Assembly: GCA_017858055.1 (NCBI GenBank)
Contig: JAFMCA010000020.1
Coordinates: 1-42,279, forward strand
Direction of reading: 5' to 3'
DNA: 42,279 nucleotides
Source of the DNA: Flavobacteriaceae bacterium
GTDB lineage: Bacteria; Bacteroidota; Bacteroidia; Flavobacteriales; Flavobacteriaceae
In this document: positions 8,652 to 17,761 of the stretch, one piece after another
How the letters are laid out: every line of letters begins with the position of its first letter
Numbering within the stretch: the first letter of the stretch is position 1
Translations under genes and position numbers: made by a program
The notes under the pieces: generated by a model
Told to the model about the DNA's origin: nothing
Databases searched by the model: none
Seen by the model: only the letters and a program-made list of their open reading frames with translations

Positions 8652-9748
8652 AAAGGGAGACTTAATTGGGGGTTTAAATTCTTATTTTTCAGAGGTAAGG
8701 ATTTTGGTTTTAGGGTATTTAAATTCGACATCGATATCCCTATTAACCTTACCGAATTCTCTAGTTTATTTTGATACAGAAGAGCTTTGGCTTGCTCATA
8801 CAGTATTTCTTTTGAACTCAAATATAGACTCCCTGTTTTAGATCTTGTCTGTATAGTAAAATCACTGTATTTAATTTTTAAGGTGATCGTTTTCCCTGCA
8901 AGACTGCTTTTTTGAAGTCGCCGTTCCAAACCCTCGGACAACTCTTTTATTTTTTCTTCTAAGAAAATCTCACTGCTTAAATTGGAAGTAAAGGTTCGCT
9001 CTATCCCTAAAGACTTTGGAACTCTTTGGGGCTTTACAGGACTGTTGTGAATTCCACGAACCACAGTATAATAATAGGCTCCTGCTTTTCCAAAATGTTC
9101 TTTTAAGAAATCAAGGGATTTCAACTTTAAATCTTTTCCAGTATAAATACCGAGATGGTACATTTTCAGTTTGGTTTTTTTACCTATCCCGTGAAATTTT
9201 TTTACATCGAGTTGTTCTAAAAATGGAAGTACTTCATTCGGTGGAAGTGTTTTTTGGCCATTTGGTTTATTCCAATCACTGGCGATTTTAGCTAAAAATT
9301 TATTGATGGAAATCCCTGCAGATGCCGTAAGGCCAGTTTGCTCATTAATTTTAGCTCGAATCTCTTGCGCTACAAGAGTTGCTGATGGATATTCGGATAC
9401 ATCTAAATAGGCCTCGTCCAGTGACAAGGGCTCTACTAGAGAGGTGTATTCCAAAAATATGCTCCGTATTTTTTTTGAGATTTCCTTATAGCGCTCAAAT
9501 CGAGCGTTTGCAAAAATCAATTGAGGACACAATTCTTGGGCAACTCTTCCATTCATAGCACTTCGAACCCCAAATTTTCTCGCTTCATAACTGGCTGCAG
9601 CAACTACCCCACGGGGACCTCCTCCCCCCACTGCTAAAGGTTTTCCTCGCCATTCTGGATGATCCCTTTGTTCTACAGCGGCAAAAAAAGCATCCATATC
9701 GATATGGATAATTTTACGCCCTTCATCAAAAACGGCTTCTTCAGACAT
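8648..9748 (-). CDS. dinB: DNA polymerase IV (Y-family)
   Basis: This is an error-prone translesion polymerase. The catalytic carboxylates are D17 (HIDMDAFFA) and D111/E112 (SLDEAYLD). The GIGKKTKLKMYHLGI segment is the helix-hairpin-helix of the thumb, and the little-finger domain follows. The extreme C-terminus, QLSLPF, resembles the QL[SD]LF sliding-clamp-binding motif and would dock the polymerase on the clamp. ATG start; 366 residues, slightly above the E. coli length. It is convergent with pyk. Confidence 0.94.
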   Translation of the reverse strand: MSEEAVFDEGRKIIHIDMDAFFAAVEQRDHPEWRGKPLAVGGGGPRGVVAAASYEARKFGVRSAMNGRVAQELCPQLIFANARFERYKEISKKIRSIFLEYTSLVEPLSLDEAYLDVSEYPSATLVAQEIRAKINEQTGLTASAGISINKFLAKIASDWNKPNGQKTLPPNEVLPFLEQLDVKKFHGIGKKTKLKMYHLGIYTGKDLKLKSLDFLKEHFGKAGAYYYTVVRGIHNSPVKPQRVPKSLGIERTFTSNLSSEIFLEEKIKELSEGLERRLQKSSLAGKTITLKIKYSDFTIQTRSKTGSLYLSSKEILYEQAKALLYQNKLENSVRLIGISMSNLNTLKPKSLPLKNKNLNPQLSLPF

Positions 9749-9767
9749 GACCTATAAATTCGGTTTT

Positions 9768-10802
9768 TTACTCGTCTTTGTAGATTTTGACGGTAAGATT
9801 CCCCATACTATTGATATGAGCGCGATACATCCCCGGAGTATTCATTTCCATGGCGACATTTCCTTGATGATCAATCCCTACAACTCCTCCGTCACCACCC
9901 AATTTAGCAACTTTTTCATGTATAACGATTCGTGCAGCCTCTTGTATAGACAAGCCTTTGTATTCCATAAGGGCTGAAATATCATGCGCTACTACAGAGC
10001 GAATAAAGAATTCTCCCCATCCCGTGGCAGAAATAGCACAAGTAGCATTATTTGCATAGGTTCCTGCACCGATAATTGGTGCATCTCCGATTCTATTCCA
10101 CTTTTTATTGGTCATCCCCCCCGTGGATGTTCCAGCGGAAAGATTCCCATTTTTGTCTAAAGCTGCGCAGCCTACGGTTCCGTAGCGCTGATTTTTAAGA
10201 AATTCCTGTTCTAGGGAAGCGGATTCTCCCCCTTTTCGTTCTGCCTCTTTTACACGGTTCAAAGCCTCTTTTCTCTGCTCAGTGTAAAAATATTCAGGCG
10301 CGACAATTTCCAAACCTTGCTCTGCAGCAAATTGATCTGCCCCTTGACCTGATAGCATCACATGAGAAGAGCTTTCCATCACCTTTATTGCTGCTGAGAT
10401 CGGGTGTTTTATTGTCCTTACTCCTGCGATTGCACCCGCGTCTAGAGTTTCTCCATTCATAAAGGAGGCGTCTAGCTCAATAGTTTCTTCAGCCGTTAAG
10501 ACCGCCCCTTTTCCAGCATTAAATAAAGGAGAATCCTCCATCACATGAATGGTTTTTTCAACAGCTTCTTGACTGCTTCCTCCATTTTTGAGAATTTCAT
10601 ACCCTACTTGAATTGCCTCGGTTAATTTTTCTCGATAGGCAGCTTCTTTTTCTGGGGTCATATTTTTTCGTAAAAGGGTTCCTGCACCACCGTGTATTAC
10701 AATTCCAAATGTTTCTGATGTAGTAATTTTCTCTTTTTTCGATGGGGCACAGCCCAACATAACCATCATTAAAAAAGGAAAAACGAAATTCTTTATTTGC
10801 AT
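9768..10802 (-). CDS. Isoaspartyl peptidase/L-asparaginase, lipoprotein
   Basis: This is an N-terminal-nucleophile hydrolase of the plant-type asparaginase family. It would be made as a precursor that cleaves itself before T209 in QRYGTVGCAAL, freeing the catalytic threonine; substrate-binding motifs GNLSAGTSTGG and GDAPIIGAGTYA follow. The N-terminus is a lipoprotein signal with lipobox VMLGC (C18), so the enzyme is predicted to be membrane-anchored in the periplasm or outer membrane and to release aspartate from isoaspartyl dipeptides or asparagine. The 344-residue length is normal including the signal. It is transcribed towards dinB and ends 19 bases before it. Confidence 0.92.
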   Translation of the reverse strand: MQIKNFVFPFLMMVMLGCAPSKKEKITTSETFGIVIHGGAGTLLRKNMTPEKEAAYREKLTEAIQVGYEILKNGGSSQEAVEKTIHVMEDSPLFNAGKGAVLTAEETIELDASFMNGETLDAGAIAGVRTIKHPISAAIKVMESSSHVMLSGQGADQFAAEQGLEIVAPEYFYTEQRKEALNRVKEAERKGGESASLEQEFLKNQRYGTVGCAALDKNGNLSAGTSTGGMTNKKWNRIGDAPIIGAGTYANNATCAISATGWGEFFIRSVVAHDISALMEYKGLSIQEAARIVIHEKVAKLGGDGGVVGIDHQGNVAMEMNTPGMYRAHINSMGNLTVKIYKDE

Positions 10803-10913
10803 AGTTCTGTTTTTTTAAAGTTAACTTATTTCTATCTGTAAAACGAAAAAGGACTAAAATGTAAAATGAAATTCTGTCATTCCCCAAAATAAAGTAATTT
10901 TACTAAAAAAAAT

Positions 10914-11348
10914 ATGTATTCTATTTTACGATCCGTTCACTCCTACTGGGCCTATTTTGTGCTTATCCTCTTAGTTCTTGCTATTTTAAATGCTTTAAGA
11001 GGAAGAATTAGTGGAAAAGAATTTGGCGCTAAAGATCTACGGATCAGCCTTTTTGGACTCATTTTTTCTCATATTCAATTGTTAATTGGATTAATTCTCT
11101 ACTTTGTTTCTCCATGGTTTGATCAATGGAGTGCTTTAGGTATGGGGGTTATGAAGGATGCCCAAACGCGATTGTATCTAGTAGAACACCCCATAACCAA
11201 TCTCTTGGCAATAGTATTGATTACCATGGGTTGGTCCATGCACAAAAGACAAACAACCTCTTCAAAGAAATTTTTGAGAATTGCTTTGTTTTATAGTATC
11301 GGTCTTTTGCTGCTTTTAAGTAGAATCCCTTGGGATAGCTGGATGTAG
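10914..11348 (+). CDS. Four-helix membrane protein, cytochrome b-like
   Basis: This 144-residue protein has four predicted transmembrane helices (roughly 10-28, 45-65, 90-110, 122-138). Related Flavobacteriaceae proteins are often labelled cytochrome B. Histidines near the start of helix 1 (RSVHSYW), in helix 2 (FSHIQLL) and before helix 3 (VEHPITN) could bind haem, but that is inference. The ATG follows an A-rich stretch, and gpsA begins 25 bases downstream. Confidence 0.6.
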   Translation: MYSILRSVHSYWAYFVLILLVLAILNALRGRISGKEFGAKDLRISLFGLIFSHIQLLIGLILYFVSPWFDQWSALGMGVMKDAQTRLYLVEHPITNLLAIVLITMGWSMHKRQTTSSKKFLRIALFYSIGLLLLLSRIPWDSWM

Positions 11349-11373
11349 TTTTATAAAATAAACCCTCCAATTT

Positions 11374-12396
11374 TTGAAGCCCTTTAAATTATCTCGAGTC
11401 CATCCTCCTAGAGCAACTGTAGGCGTTCTTGGTGGGGGGAGTTGGGCAACTGCCTTAGTTAAAATTTTAACCGATAGTAAAATACACGTTCATTGGTATG
11501 TTCGTAATGAACAGCAGGCTCTAATTTTAAAAAAAACAAGGAAAAATCCACTTTATCTTACCAATGTAAAATTTAGACCTCGTCGGATTACCGTTTACAC
11601 CGACCTCAATGAGGTTGTTTCAAAATGCGATTGGATTGTATTGGCCATCCCTTCCGCTTTTTTAACCGCCGAATTCGAAAAGATTCAAGTTTCTTTAACA
11701 GACAAAGTTATCGTATCGGGTGTGAAAGGAATTCTCCCAGAAAGTCAACTCTTAGTTGGAGCGTATTTAACCCAAAAGTATCATCTCCCGAAAGACCAAT
11801 TTGTGGTGATTTCAGGACCTTCACATGCTGAAGAAATTGCTTTAGAACGCTTGTCCTATTTGACCCTTGCCTGTGAGAGAAAAGAAAAAGCAAGCCAACT
11901 TAAACAACTCATGCAAACTTCCTATCTCAAGGTTAAAATTTCTACTGATGTCATCGGCACAGAATATGCCGCTACACTAAAAAATATTTATGCCATTGCA
12001 TCGGGTATAGCCCATGGATTAAATTATGGGGATAATTTTCAAAGTGTTCTAATTAGCAACTCCATCCGCGAAATGAAACGATTTATTAAAAAAATTAGTC
12101 CACGGAAAAGAAATATTGATCAATCTGCCTATCTCGGAGATCTGTTGGTAACAGCCTATTCTGGTTTCAGCAGAAATCGGCGTTTTGGAAACATGATTGG
12201 AAAAGGATACTCCGTCAAAAGTGCCCAAATGGAAATGAATATGATTGCAGAAGGGTATTATGCTGCCGGATTGATTTTTAAAATAAATGAAATGGAAAAA
12301 ACAGCATTCCCAATCCTCCATACCGTTTATGAAATCCTATATCTCAAAAAAGATCCGAAAAGAGGTTTTGCTCGATTAGCAAATAAATTGGATTAA
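11374..12396 (+). CDS. gpsA: Glycerol-3-phosphate dehydrogenase [NAD(P)+]
   Basis: This enzyme reduces dihydroxyacetone phosphate to sn-glycerol 3-phosphate for phospholipid synthesis. The Rossmann loop is GVLGGGSWATAL (about 17-28); SGPSHAEEIA and the catalytic-lysine segment YAATLKNIYAIASG follow. The length of 340 fits. I see no ATG near the N-terminus and take the TTG at 11374 as the start. Its stop codon overlaps the pheS stop: both are formed by the same TTAA at 12393-12396. Confidence 0.93.
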   Translation: MKPFKLSRVHPPRATVGVLGGGSWATALVKILTDSKIHVHWYVRNEQQALILKKTRKNPLYLTNVKFRPRRITVYTDLNEVVSKCDWIVLAIPSAFLTAEFEKIQVSLTDKVIVSGVKGILPESQLLVGAYLTQKYHLPKDQFVVISGPSHAEEIALERLSYLTLACERKEKASQLKQLMQTSYLKVKISTDVIGTEYAATLKNIYAIASGIAHGLNYGDNFQSVLISNSIREMKRFIKKISPRKRNIDQSAYLGDLLVTAYSGFSRNRRFGNMIGKGYSVKSAQMEMNMIAEGYYAAGLIFKINEMEKTAFPILHTVYEILYLKKDPKRGFARLANKLD

Positions 12397-13409
12397 AGAG
12401 TTCCCTTAAATTGTTTTAAAAAACGTACGTCGTTTTCAAAAAACAGGCGAATATCACTGATTTGATATAACAACATTGCAATTCGTTCGATCCCCATTCC
12501 GAAGGCATAGCCTGAATAGACCTCTGGATCTATCCCGCAATTTTCAAGGACATTGGGATCTACCATACCACAGCCCATAATCTCAAGCCATCCTGTCCCT
12601 TTGGTAATCCGATAATCCGTTTCCGTTTCCAATCCCCAATAAATATCAACTTCTGCACTGGGTTCGGTAAAAGGAAAATAAGACGGACGAAGTCTAATTT
12701 TTGAATTCCCAAATAAGGCATTCGTAAAATATTGTAGGGTTTGTTTTAGATCTGCAAAAGAAACATCCTTAGCGATGTACAGGCCTTCAATTTGGTGAAA
12801 AATACAATGTGCTCGTGCTGAAATAGCCTCATTCCTAAATACCCTTCCTGGAGAAATGGTACGAATAGGAGGTTGATTTTTTTCCATGTAACGCACCTGA
12901 ACCGATGAGGTATGTGTTCGCAACAAAATATCAGGATGGGTCTGAATAAAGAACGTGTCTTGCATATCCCGAGCAGGATGATGTTCAGGAAGGTTTAGCG
13001 CAGTGAAATTATGCCAGTCGTCTTCGATTTCTGGACCCTCAGAAATTGTAAAGCCGATTTGTGAAAAAATATCAATTATTCGATTTTTTACAACGGAAAG
13101 CGGATGCCGATTCCCCATTTCAGTTGGGAAAGCAGATCTGCTTGGATCTTGAATCTTAGGAGCACCCCCCTGAACTATATGTTGTGACTGAAGCAGCTGC
13201 ACCTTTTCGCTAACAGCGGTTTTAAGAGTATTCAATGCTTGTCCAAAAGCTTTTTTCTCCTCGTTAGGCACTGCTCTAAATGCAGCAAACAATTCGTTGA
13301 GAATTCCTTTTTTTCCAGCATAACTCAGCCTGAAATTTTCAATAGCCTCCGCATCATTTTCTGAAAATGCCTCAACTTTCTTTAAGTGTTTTTTTACTTC
13401 TTCAATCAT
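12393..13409 (-). CDS. pheS: Phenylalanyl-tRNA synthetase alpha subunit
   Basis: This is the class II catalytic subunit that charges tRNA-Phe, acting as an alpha2beta2 complex with PheT (not in this window). An N-terminal coiled coil (about 1-85) binds tRNA. Motif 2 is FRNEAISARAHCIFHQIEGLYI and motif 3 is GMGIERIAMLLYQ near the C-terminus. The length of 338 is standard. ATG start at 13409. A small conserved gene lies 20 bases upstream on the same strand. Confidence 0.96.
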   Translation of the reverse strand: MIEEVKKHLKKVEAFSENDAEAIENFRLSYAGKKGILNELFAAFRAVPNEEKKAFGQALNTLKTAVSEKVQLLQSQHIVQGGAPKIQDPSRSAFPTEMGNRHPLSVVKNRIIDIFSQIGFTISEGPEIEDDWHNFTALNLPEHHPARDMQDTFFIQTHPDILLRTHTSSVQVRYMEKNQPPIRTISPGRVFRNEAISARAHCIFHQIEGLYIAKDVSFADLKQTLQYFTNALFGNSKIRLRPSYFPFTEPSAEVDIYWGLETETDYRITKGTGWLEIMGCGMVDPNVLENCGIDPEVYSGYAFGMGIERIAMLLYQISDIRLFFENDVRFLKQFKGTL

Positions 13410-13429
13410 TTCACAAAAATAGGGTAGTT

Positions 13430-13795
13430 TTAGGAAATGAGCCCTTGCTTCACAAAGTAATCTACAACAGCTCCTTTTACCAATATACTTTGCTCTCCGG
13501 GTTTTAAGTTGGGAAGGGCCTCAACTAATTCAAAATGAGGCCAACCCTCCTCATCTATAAAATCAAAGCGGTAATAGCCAAAGGGTTCTAGAATTGTACA
13601 TAAGCCTATATGAATCAGATTGACATTATCCTCTTTCTTAAGCTTTTCATGTGGTTTACCGTACTCTTGTAAACCAATAAGATAAAGAACCCCTTCTACA
13701 TCCAGATCTTCACCATCTGAAAACTTTTCGGTAAGAATTCGAATCACATTTTCCCATCGGGATTTTAATTCTTGATCGCGGGTATAATTGGCCAT
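13430..13795 (-). CDS. Conserved hypothetical protein upstream of pheS
   Basis: This 121-residue soluble acidic protein is not assigned to a family I can name. It has no signal peptide or membrane segment. The N-terminal half is charged and helical-looking (LKSRWENVIRILTEKF), followed by a segment rich in hydrophobic and aromatic residues (GYYRFDFIDEEGWPHFELVE). I start it at the ATG at 13795 (MANYTRD); the frame opens two codons earlier at a TTG. Twenty bases separate it from pheS, so co-transcription is likely. Confidence 0.7.
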   Translation of the reverse strand: MANYTRDQELKSRWENVIRILTEKFSDGEDLDVEGVLYLIGLQEYGKPHEKLKKEDNVNLIHIGLCTILEPFGYYRFDFIDEEGWPHFELVEALPNLKPGEQSILVKGAVVDYFVKQGLIS

Positions 13796-13880
13796 ATGCA
13801 AAGATATTATTTCCCTTGTTTCTGTTCTTAAAAAACATGTTTTCTCTCAGAGGTTTATCAAAAATCTGTACTTTGTAGGC

Positions 13881-14390
13881 ATGAATAGTTTAGATATTGT
13901 CCTACTGATTTTCCTAGCCTACGGTTTTATCCGGGGTTTGATCAAAGGGTTTGTTGTTGAAATCGCTGGATTAATAGCTCTTTTTGCTGGAATACTTGGA
14001 GCCTTTAAATTTTCGAACAGTATTGCCGTTTACATCCAGTCTTATATCGACATGAATCCTAAAATCGTTCAGGTTGTCAGTTTTTTACTACTCTTTATTG
14101 CGATCGTTTACAGCATTTCTTTACTTGCAAAAATGCTAACCAAGACTTTACAGATCATCGCACTTGGATTTATAAATCGCCTTGTGGGTGGTCTTTTCGG
14201 ACTGTTTAAATGGATTCTTATCCTCAGTGCGTTACTTATGGCTTATCAGCAAATTGAAAGTGTCATCACCCTTTTCCCAGAAAAGGTACTTCTCGAGTCC
14301 GAATTGTATCCTTTGCTCTCTGAAATAGCAGCCTTTTTATTTGATTGGATATTTACAAACAACAATCTTATGGAATCTCAATTGATTTAA
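13881..14390 (+). CDS. CvpA family membrane protein
   Basis: This 169-residue protein has four predicted helices. Its N-terminus, LDIVLLIFLAYGFIRGLIKGFVVEIAG, is the recognisable CvpA/colicin V production signature. CvpA proteins are inner-membrane proteins linked to envelope stress and, in some bacteria, to bacteriocin release; the exact role is unknown. The start is the ATG at 13881; the longer frame from a TTG at 13788 would overlap the divergent gene and add non-homologous residues. It converges on batE with a one-base gap. Confidence 0.85.
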   Translation: MNSLDIVLLIFLAYGFIRGLIKGFVVEIAGLIALFAGILGAFKFSNSIAVYIQSYIDMNPKIVQVVSFLLLFIAIVYSISLLAKMLTKTLQIIALGFINRLVGGLFGLFKWILILSALLMAYQQIESVITLFPEKVLLESELYPLLSEIAAFLFDWIFTNNNLMESQLI

Positions 14391-14396
14391 ATCAAT
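14381..14396. other. 16-bp perfect palindrome at a convergent gene junction
   Basis: ATTGATTTAAATCAAT spans the stop codon of the CvpA-like gene (plus) and the last codons of batE (minus). It is AT-rich with no T tail on either side at the right distance, so it is a weak terminator candidate or a protein-binding site rather than a clear terminator. Confidence 0.4.
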
Positions 14397-15159
14397 CGAT
14401 CAGTTTTTTGATTTCACCATTCTTGAACCAGCCTTCTGAGCCATTTGCAATTCGAATCTTTTTCCATTCTGATAACGAGTCTAAAACCTGAACTTTTGTT
14501 CCTTCATGGAGTATAAAAAGTAATTCCCCTTGCTGGTTTGGCTCAGACCATACGTCAATTTTTGATGAAAAAAGAATTGCAAATTGGTTTTGATCCAAGA
14601 GGGCATTTTTAGAAAAACCAACTGTAAAACTTCCTAAAAAGAGCAAACTGGTGATTAGAGATAAAAAGAAAAAAACGCGTTTTAAATTGGACGAAAAGAC
14701 AAACAGATATCCTAAAAAAAGGCCAAGCGAAAGCCAAAGGAAAACCAAACAAAGTTGTGACCAAGAATCCAAGCTCATCAATCCAAAAAGTCGATTTCTA
14801 AGCTGTGTAATTTGGGACTCCGGCAGCGGCTCAATGGCATCAATTGTCATGTTTTGAGCAAAAGAACTGTTGATCTTAATGTCTTCATTTTTAGGATCTA
14901 ATTTTTTTGCTTTTTCAAAATAGTAGATGCTTTCTGCAACTTGGTTCAATCGATAATATGCACTTCCTAAATTGTAATATAGTTCTGCACTATGCAAACC
15001 GTTTTGTAGAACTTGTTTGTATGAGTTTACTGCTTCTGCATAATTAGCCTCGTTGTAGTAGGCATTTCCTTGATCAAAAAGAGAGGAGGTGTTTTCTTGG
15101 GCATGGAGTAAAGATCCAGCCCAAAGTAAAAACAACACAAAATTCATTCGCTTTTTCAT
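14392..15159 (-). CDS. batE: BatE: TPR and SH3-like membrane protein
   Basis: This is the last gene of the Bat (Bacteroides aerotolerance) operon. The 255-residue protein has a signal peptide (about 1-20, ending LLHAQ), TPR repeats (about 27-105, FDQGNAYYNEANYAEAVNSY and following), two membrane helices near 130-180, and a C-terminal bacterial SH3-like domain (KVQVLDSLSEWKKIRIANGSEGWFK). It probably scaffolds the periplasmic or membrane Bat complex. It overlaps batD by four bases (ATGA). Confidence 0.85.
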   Translation of the reverse strand: MKKRMNFVLFLLWAGSLLHAQENTSSLFDQGNAYYNEANYAEAVNSYKQVLQNGLHSAELYYNLGSAYYRLNQVAESIYYFEKAKKLDPKNEDIKINSSFAQNMTIDAIEPLPESQITQLRNRLFGLMSLDSWSQLCLVFLWLSLGLFLGYLFVFSSNLKRVFFFLSLITSLLFLGSFTVGFSKNALLDQNQFAILFSSKIDVWSEPNQQGELLFILHEGTKVQVLDSLSEWKKIRIANGSEGWFKNGEIKKLID

Positions 15160-16931
15160 AATTGTCTGTCTATGGCTGCCATCACTCGGCTAGCCCTTTC
15201 ATAATCAGTTTGAATGCTCCCTGCAGAACCTGGAGCATAGCGCGCTAATTCACAATTTTCAACCACTTCAATAAAATCTTTAGCGAGCTGCTGTTCCACC
15301 CTTTTTTTAAGTAAAAGTTGCTCAATTTTAGCCTTACTCAGCTCAGTGGTCTCTATTTTAAGTTTAGCTTTTAAATAATTATGTAAAGCTCTTTCTAAAG
15401 CTTCATAAAATTCAACTTGATTGTGCAATGCTTTTTTAGCTGAACTCAAATACTTTTTCGCAAGCTGTTTCGCTAAACGCTGTTTTACACTTGAGGAGTC
15501 TTCTGATTTATTTAATATAAAACGCTTGAATAAATAAGCAAACAGTAGTAGTACAAAAGGAAGACCCAAGAGAATCCAGAATTTTAAACTCGCCCAAAAA
15601 GGAGCTGTTTTTATAGGTTTTAAGTTTGTTTCAAGTTGGATGAATCTGAACGAACTGTCCACTTCAGTCACGGGCCTTTTCGCTCCTATGCTGTTTGTGT
15701 TTTGTGAAGCAATACCTGCCACGGGACCATCATAAACATCAACCAATAATTCCTGGGATTTTAAGATTTGGTAAGCCTCTTGCTTGGGGTCAAAATATGA
15801 AAATTGCACCGCGGGTATGGGGTATTTTCCTTGATACTGTGGTACTATGGTGTACAATTCCTCTACACTTCCTTGCATACCGGTCAAGTTTGTTTTAATG
15901 TTTTCGGTGCGCTCAGGTTCGTAAACTTCTAAAGTATTGGGTACATTAAGTTTGGGTAAGTTAAATAAATTCAAATTCCCTTTTCCATTAATCTTTATTT
16001 TTGCTTGAAACGACTCGGAAGCTTTTAGAGACTCTTTAGATAAAATCACGTCGAAATCAAATTCCCCCACCGCTCCTGAAAAACTATCGGGTTGTCCTTG
16101 AGTAGGAAGGGGCTTCACATTGAGTTCCCTTTTACCTGCAGTAATTGTTTTTTGACCTTGAGTAAGAATTCTTCTACCAAACAAATCTTGCCTGTTACTA
16201 GGAACCTGTAAACTGAGATTTAGTGTCAGAGGTTCTAAAGTGAGCTTACCTGATTTTTGAGGATAGAGCACTACTTTTTGCCACACCACCTCGTTGTATT
16301 GTTCTCCTTTATAACTCCCTCGTGGATTTACCTGTACTCTGCCAATATTGATTTTATTACTCCAAAAATCACCATAACTCGGGGTCTCTAATTCCTGGAC
16401 ATCTGTAATCGAAATGGGGTTTCGGAAATACAATTTATACACTACTGAAATTCCTTCATTTATATAGGGGTTGGTGTTCGATATTTCGGCCACCAATTGA
16501 ATGTTTTCATCTGTGATATAGTCAATGTTGTTGGGGTCATTGGGCTTTTCTACAGCCTCTGTGACTTCAATCTCTACAGGTGAGGTTTTGTAAACTTCTC
16601 CTTGTATGGTAATTGAGGCTTGATCGATAGTCAATTTCCCTTTGGTTTTCGGAGAAAGAAAATAGGTATAGGTTTTCGAAAAACTACTGACTCCATTTAC
16701 CCAAGAACGATTAACCGATTGCTGGGGACCACTGACCACCAAAAAATTTGTAAAACTTGGAGGGATAAAATTGTCTCCGTTTTCATTCATTTTAAAATCA
16801 ACTCGAAGCCGTTCATTAATGCCCAGCCTTTTTTTGCTCACTTGAGCATCAAAGGAGATTTGGGAATGGACACTGAAAGTCATCCCTATAAATAGAATTA
16901 AAAGAAAAGGAACTGCTTTAATGTTCATCAT
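15156..16931 (-). CDS. batD: BatD: periplasmic Ig-like protein with membrane anchor
   Basis: This 591-residue member of the BatD (oxygen tolerance) family has an N-terminal signal peptide (ending VHSQ) and a long beta-rich periplasmic part (about 25-440, with the typical KPLPTQGQPDSFSGAVGEFDF segment). One transmembrane helix near 450-470 (FWILLGLPFVLLLFAYLF) is followed by a charged helical tail. I use the ATG at 16931, with another ATG directly following; the longer frame starts at a TTG inside batC. Two bases separate it from batC. Confidence 0.88.
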   Translation of the reverse strand: MMNIKAVPFLLILFIGMTFSVHSQISFDAQVSKKRLGINERLRVDFKMNENGDNFIPPSFTNFLVVSGPQQSVNRSWVNGVSSFSKTYTYFLSPKTKGKLTIDQASITIQGEVYKTSPVEIEVTEAVEKPNDPNNIDYITDENIQLVAEISNTNPYINEGISVVYKLYFRNPISITDVQELETPSYGDFWSNKINIGRVQVNPRGSYKGEQYNEVVWQKVVLYPQKSGKLTLEPLTLNLSLQVPSNRQDLFGRRILTQGQKTITAGKRELNVKPLPTQGQPDSFSGAVGEFDFDVILSKESLKASESFQAKIKINGKGNLNLFNLPKLNVPNTLEVYEPERTENIKTNLTGMQGSVEELYTIVPQYQGKYPIPAVQFSYFDPKQEAYQILKSQELLVDVYDGPVAGIASQNTNSIGAKRPVTEVDSSFRFIQLETNLKPIKTAPFWASLKFWILLGLPFVLLLFAYLFKRFILNKSEDSSSVKQRLAKQLAKKYLSSAKKALHNQVEFYEALERALHNYLKAKLKIETTELSKAKIEQLLLKKRVEQQLAKDFIEVVENCELARYAPGSAGSIQTDYERASRVMAAIDRQL

Positions 16932-16933
16932 CT

Positions 16934-17761
16934 TTACCAATCTTTTTTTCCTCGAACTGGTACCCCTTTAACTTTCTTTGCGTTGACTTTGTCCTGGACC
17001 TTTTTTTCCTGATTATTCATTGCTTCTAATAAACTTTGAACTTGTTGAGGGGAAAGTTGGCCTTGTTTGGGTTCTTGATTTTTCTTTTCTGGGGAGTTGT
17101 TATTTTGCTGATCTTTTTGATCTTTATTTTGATCTCCTTCGTTTTTGGGCTTACCGTCGTCTTTATTTTCATCACCCTCATCTCCTTCTTCATTCGGGTC
17201 TTGTTCATCTTTATTTTCTTGATCCCCCTCTTGATCCTCCTCTTGATCTTGATCCTCTTCTTGTTCTTTATCTTGTTGATCTTTTTGATCTTTTTGATCG
17301 TCTTGCTCCTGTTCTTCAGGAGGTTTTTCGTTTTCTAAAAGCTCTTTTGCTAGGGCATAGTTATAACGGGTTTCATCGTCGGAAGGGTTATTTCTTAGGG
17401 CATTTTTATAGGCTTCTACTGCTTTTTGATATTCTTTTTTCTTCATAAAAACATTCCCCATATTGTGAAATGCTCTGTGCTTTTCTTCTTTAGAGGAAGC
17501 GAATTTTTGAGTTTGAAAAAATCGTTGAGATGCTTCGTCGTAATGCTCATCTAGAAAGTGGGCATTCCCTAAATTATATAAAGCCTCTGGTTTTTCTGGT
17601 GCCAAAGAAAGTGCTTTTCGATACGACTTTTCTGCATCGGTATAAGCCTCCTTTTCTACTTGAGTATTCCCATCGTAGATATGGTTAATAACCTTTCCTT
17701 CTTGAGCATGAAGCAAAGGAACTATTCCTAAAATAAAAATCCAAAACGTTCTATTTTTCAT
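16934..17761 (-). CDS. batC: BatC: TPR protein with acidic low-complexity tail
   Basis: A signal peptide (MKNRTFWIFILGIVPLLHAQ) precedes TPR repeats (about 35-135) and then about 90 residues of almost pure D, E, Q, K and N (coding bases roughly 17060-17330). The C-terminus LSPQQVQSLLEAMNNQEKKVQDK is a conserved helical end. It is a likely periplasmic partner of BatA/BatB. I prefer the ATG at 17761, which puts the signal peptide at residue 1; an ATG at 17773 would add MRTA. Either way it overlaps the end of batB (11 or 23 bases). The long plus-strand frames opposite the acidic tail are composition artefacts. Confidence 0.85.
   Translation of the reverse strand: MKNRTFWIFILGIVPLLHAQEGKVINHIYDGNTQVEKEAYTDAEKSYRKALSLAPEKPEALYNLGNAHFLDEHYDEASQRFFQTQKFASSKEEKHRAFHNMGNVFMKKKEYQKAVEAYKNALRNNPSDDETRYNYALAKELLENEKPPEEQEQDDQKDQKDQQDKEQEEDQDQEEDQEGDQENKDEQDPNEEGDEGDENKDDGKPKNEGDQNKDQKDQQNNNSPEKKNQEPKQGQLSPQQVQSLLEAMNNQEKKVQDKVNAKKVKGVPVRGKKDW

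Noticed and set aside
14381-14396. Palindrome as a rho-independent terminator
   Set aside because: It has no loop and no GC in the upper stem and no T tail in the right place. Listed only as an unexplained site.
17020-17448. Long plus-strand frames rich in L, F, I and D opposite batC
   Set aside because: They mirror the low-complexity acidic tract of BatC on the other strand and have no start context or known domain.
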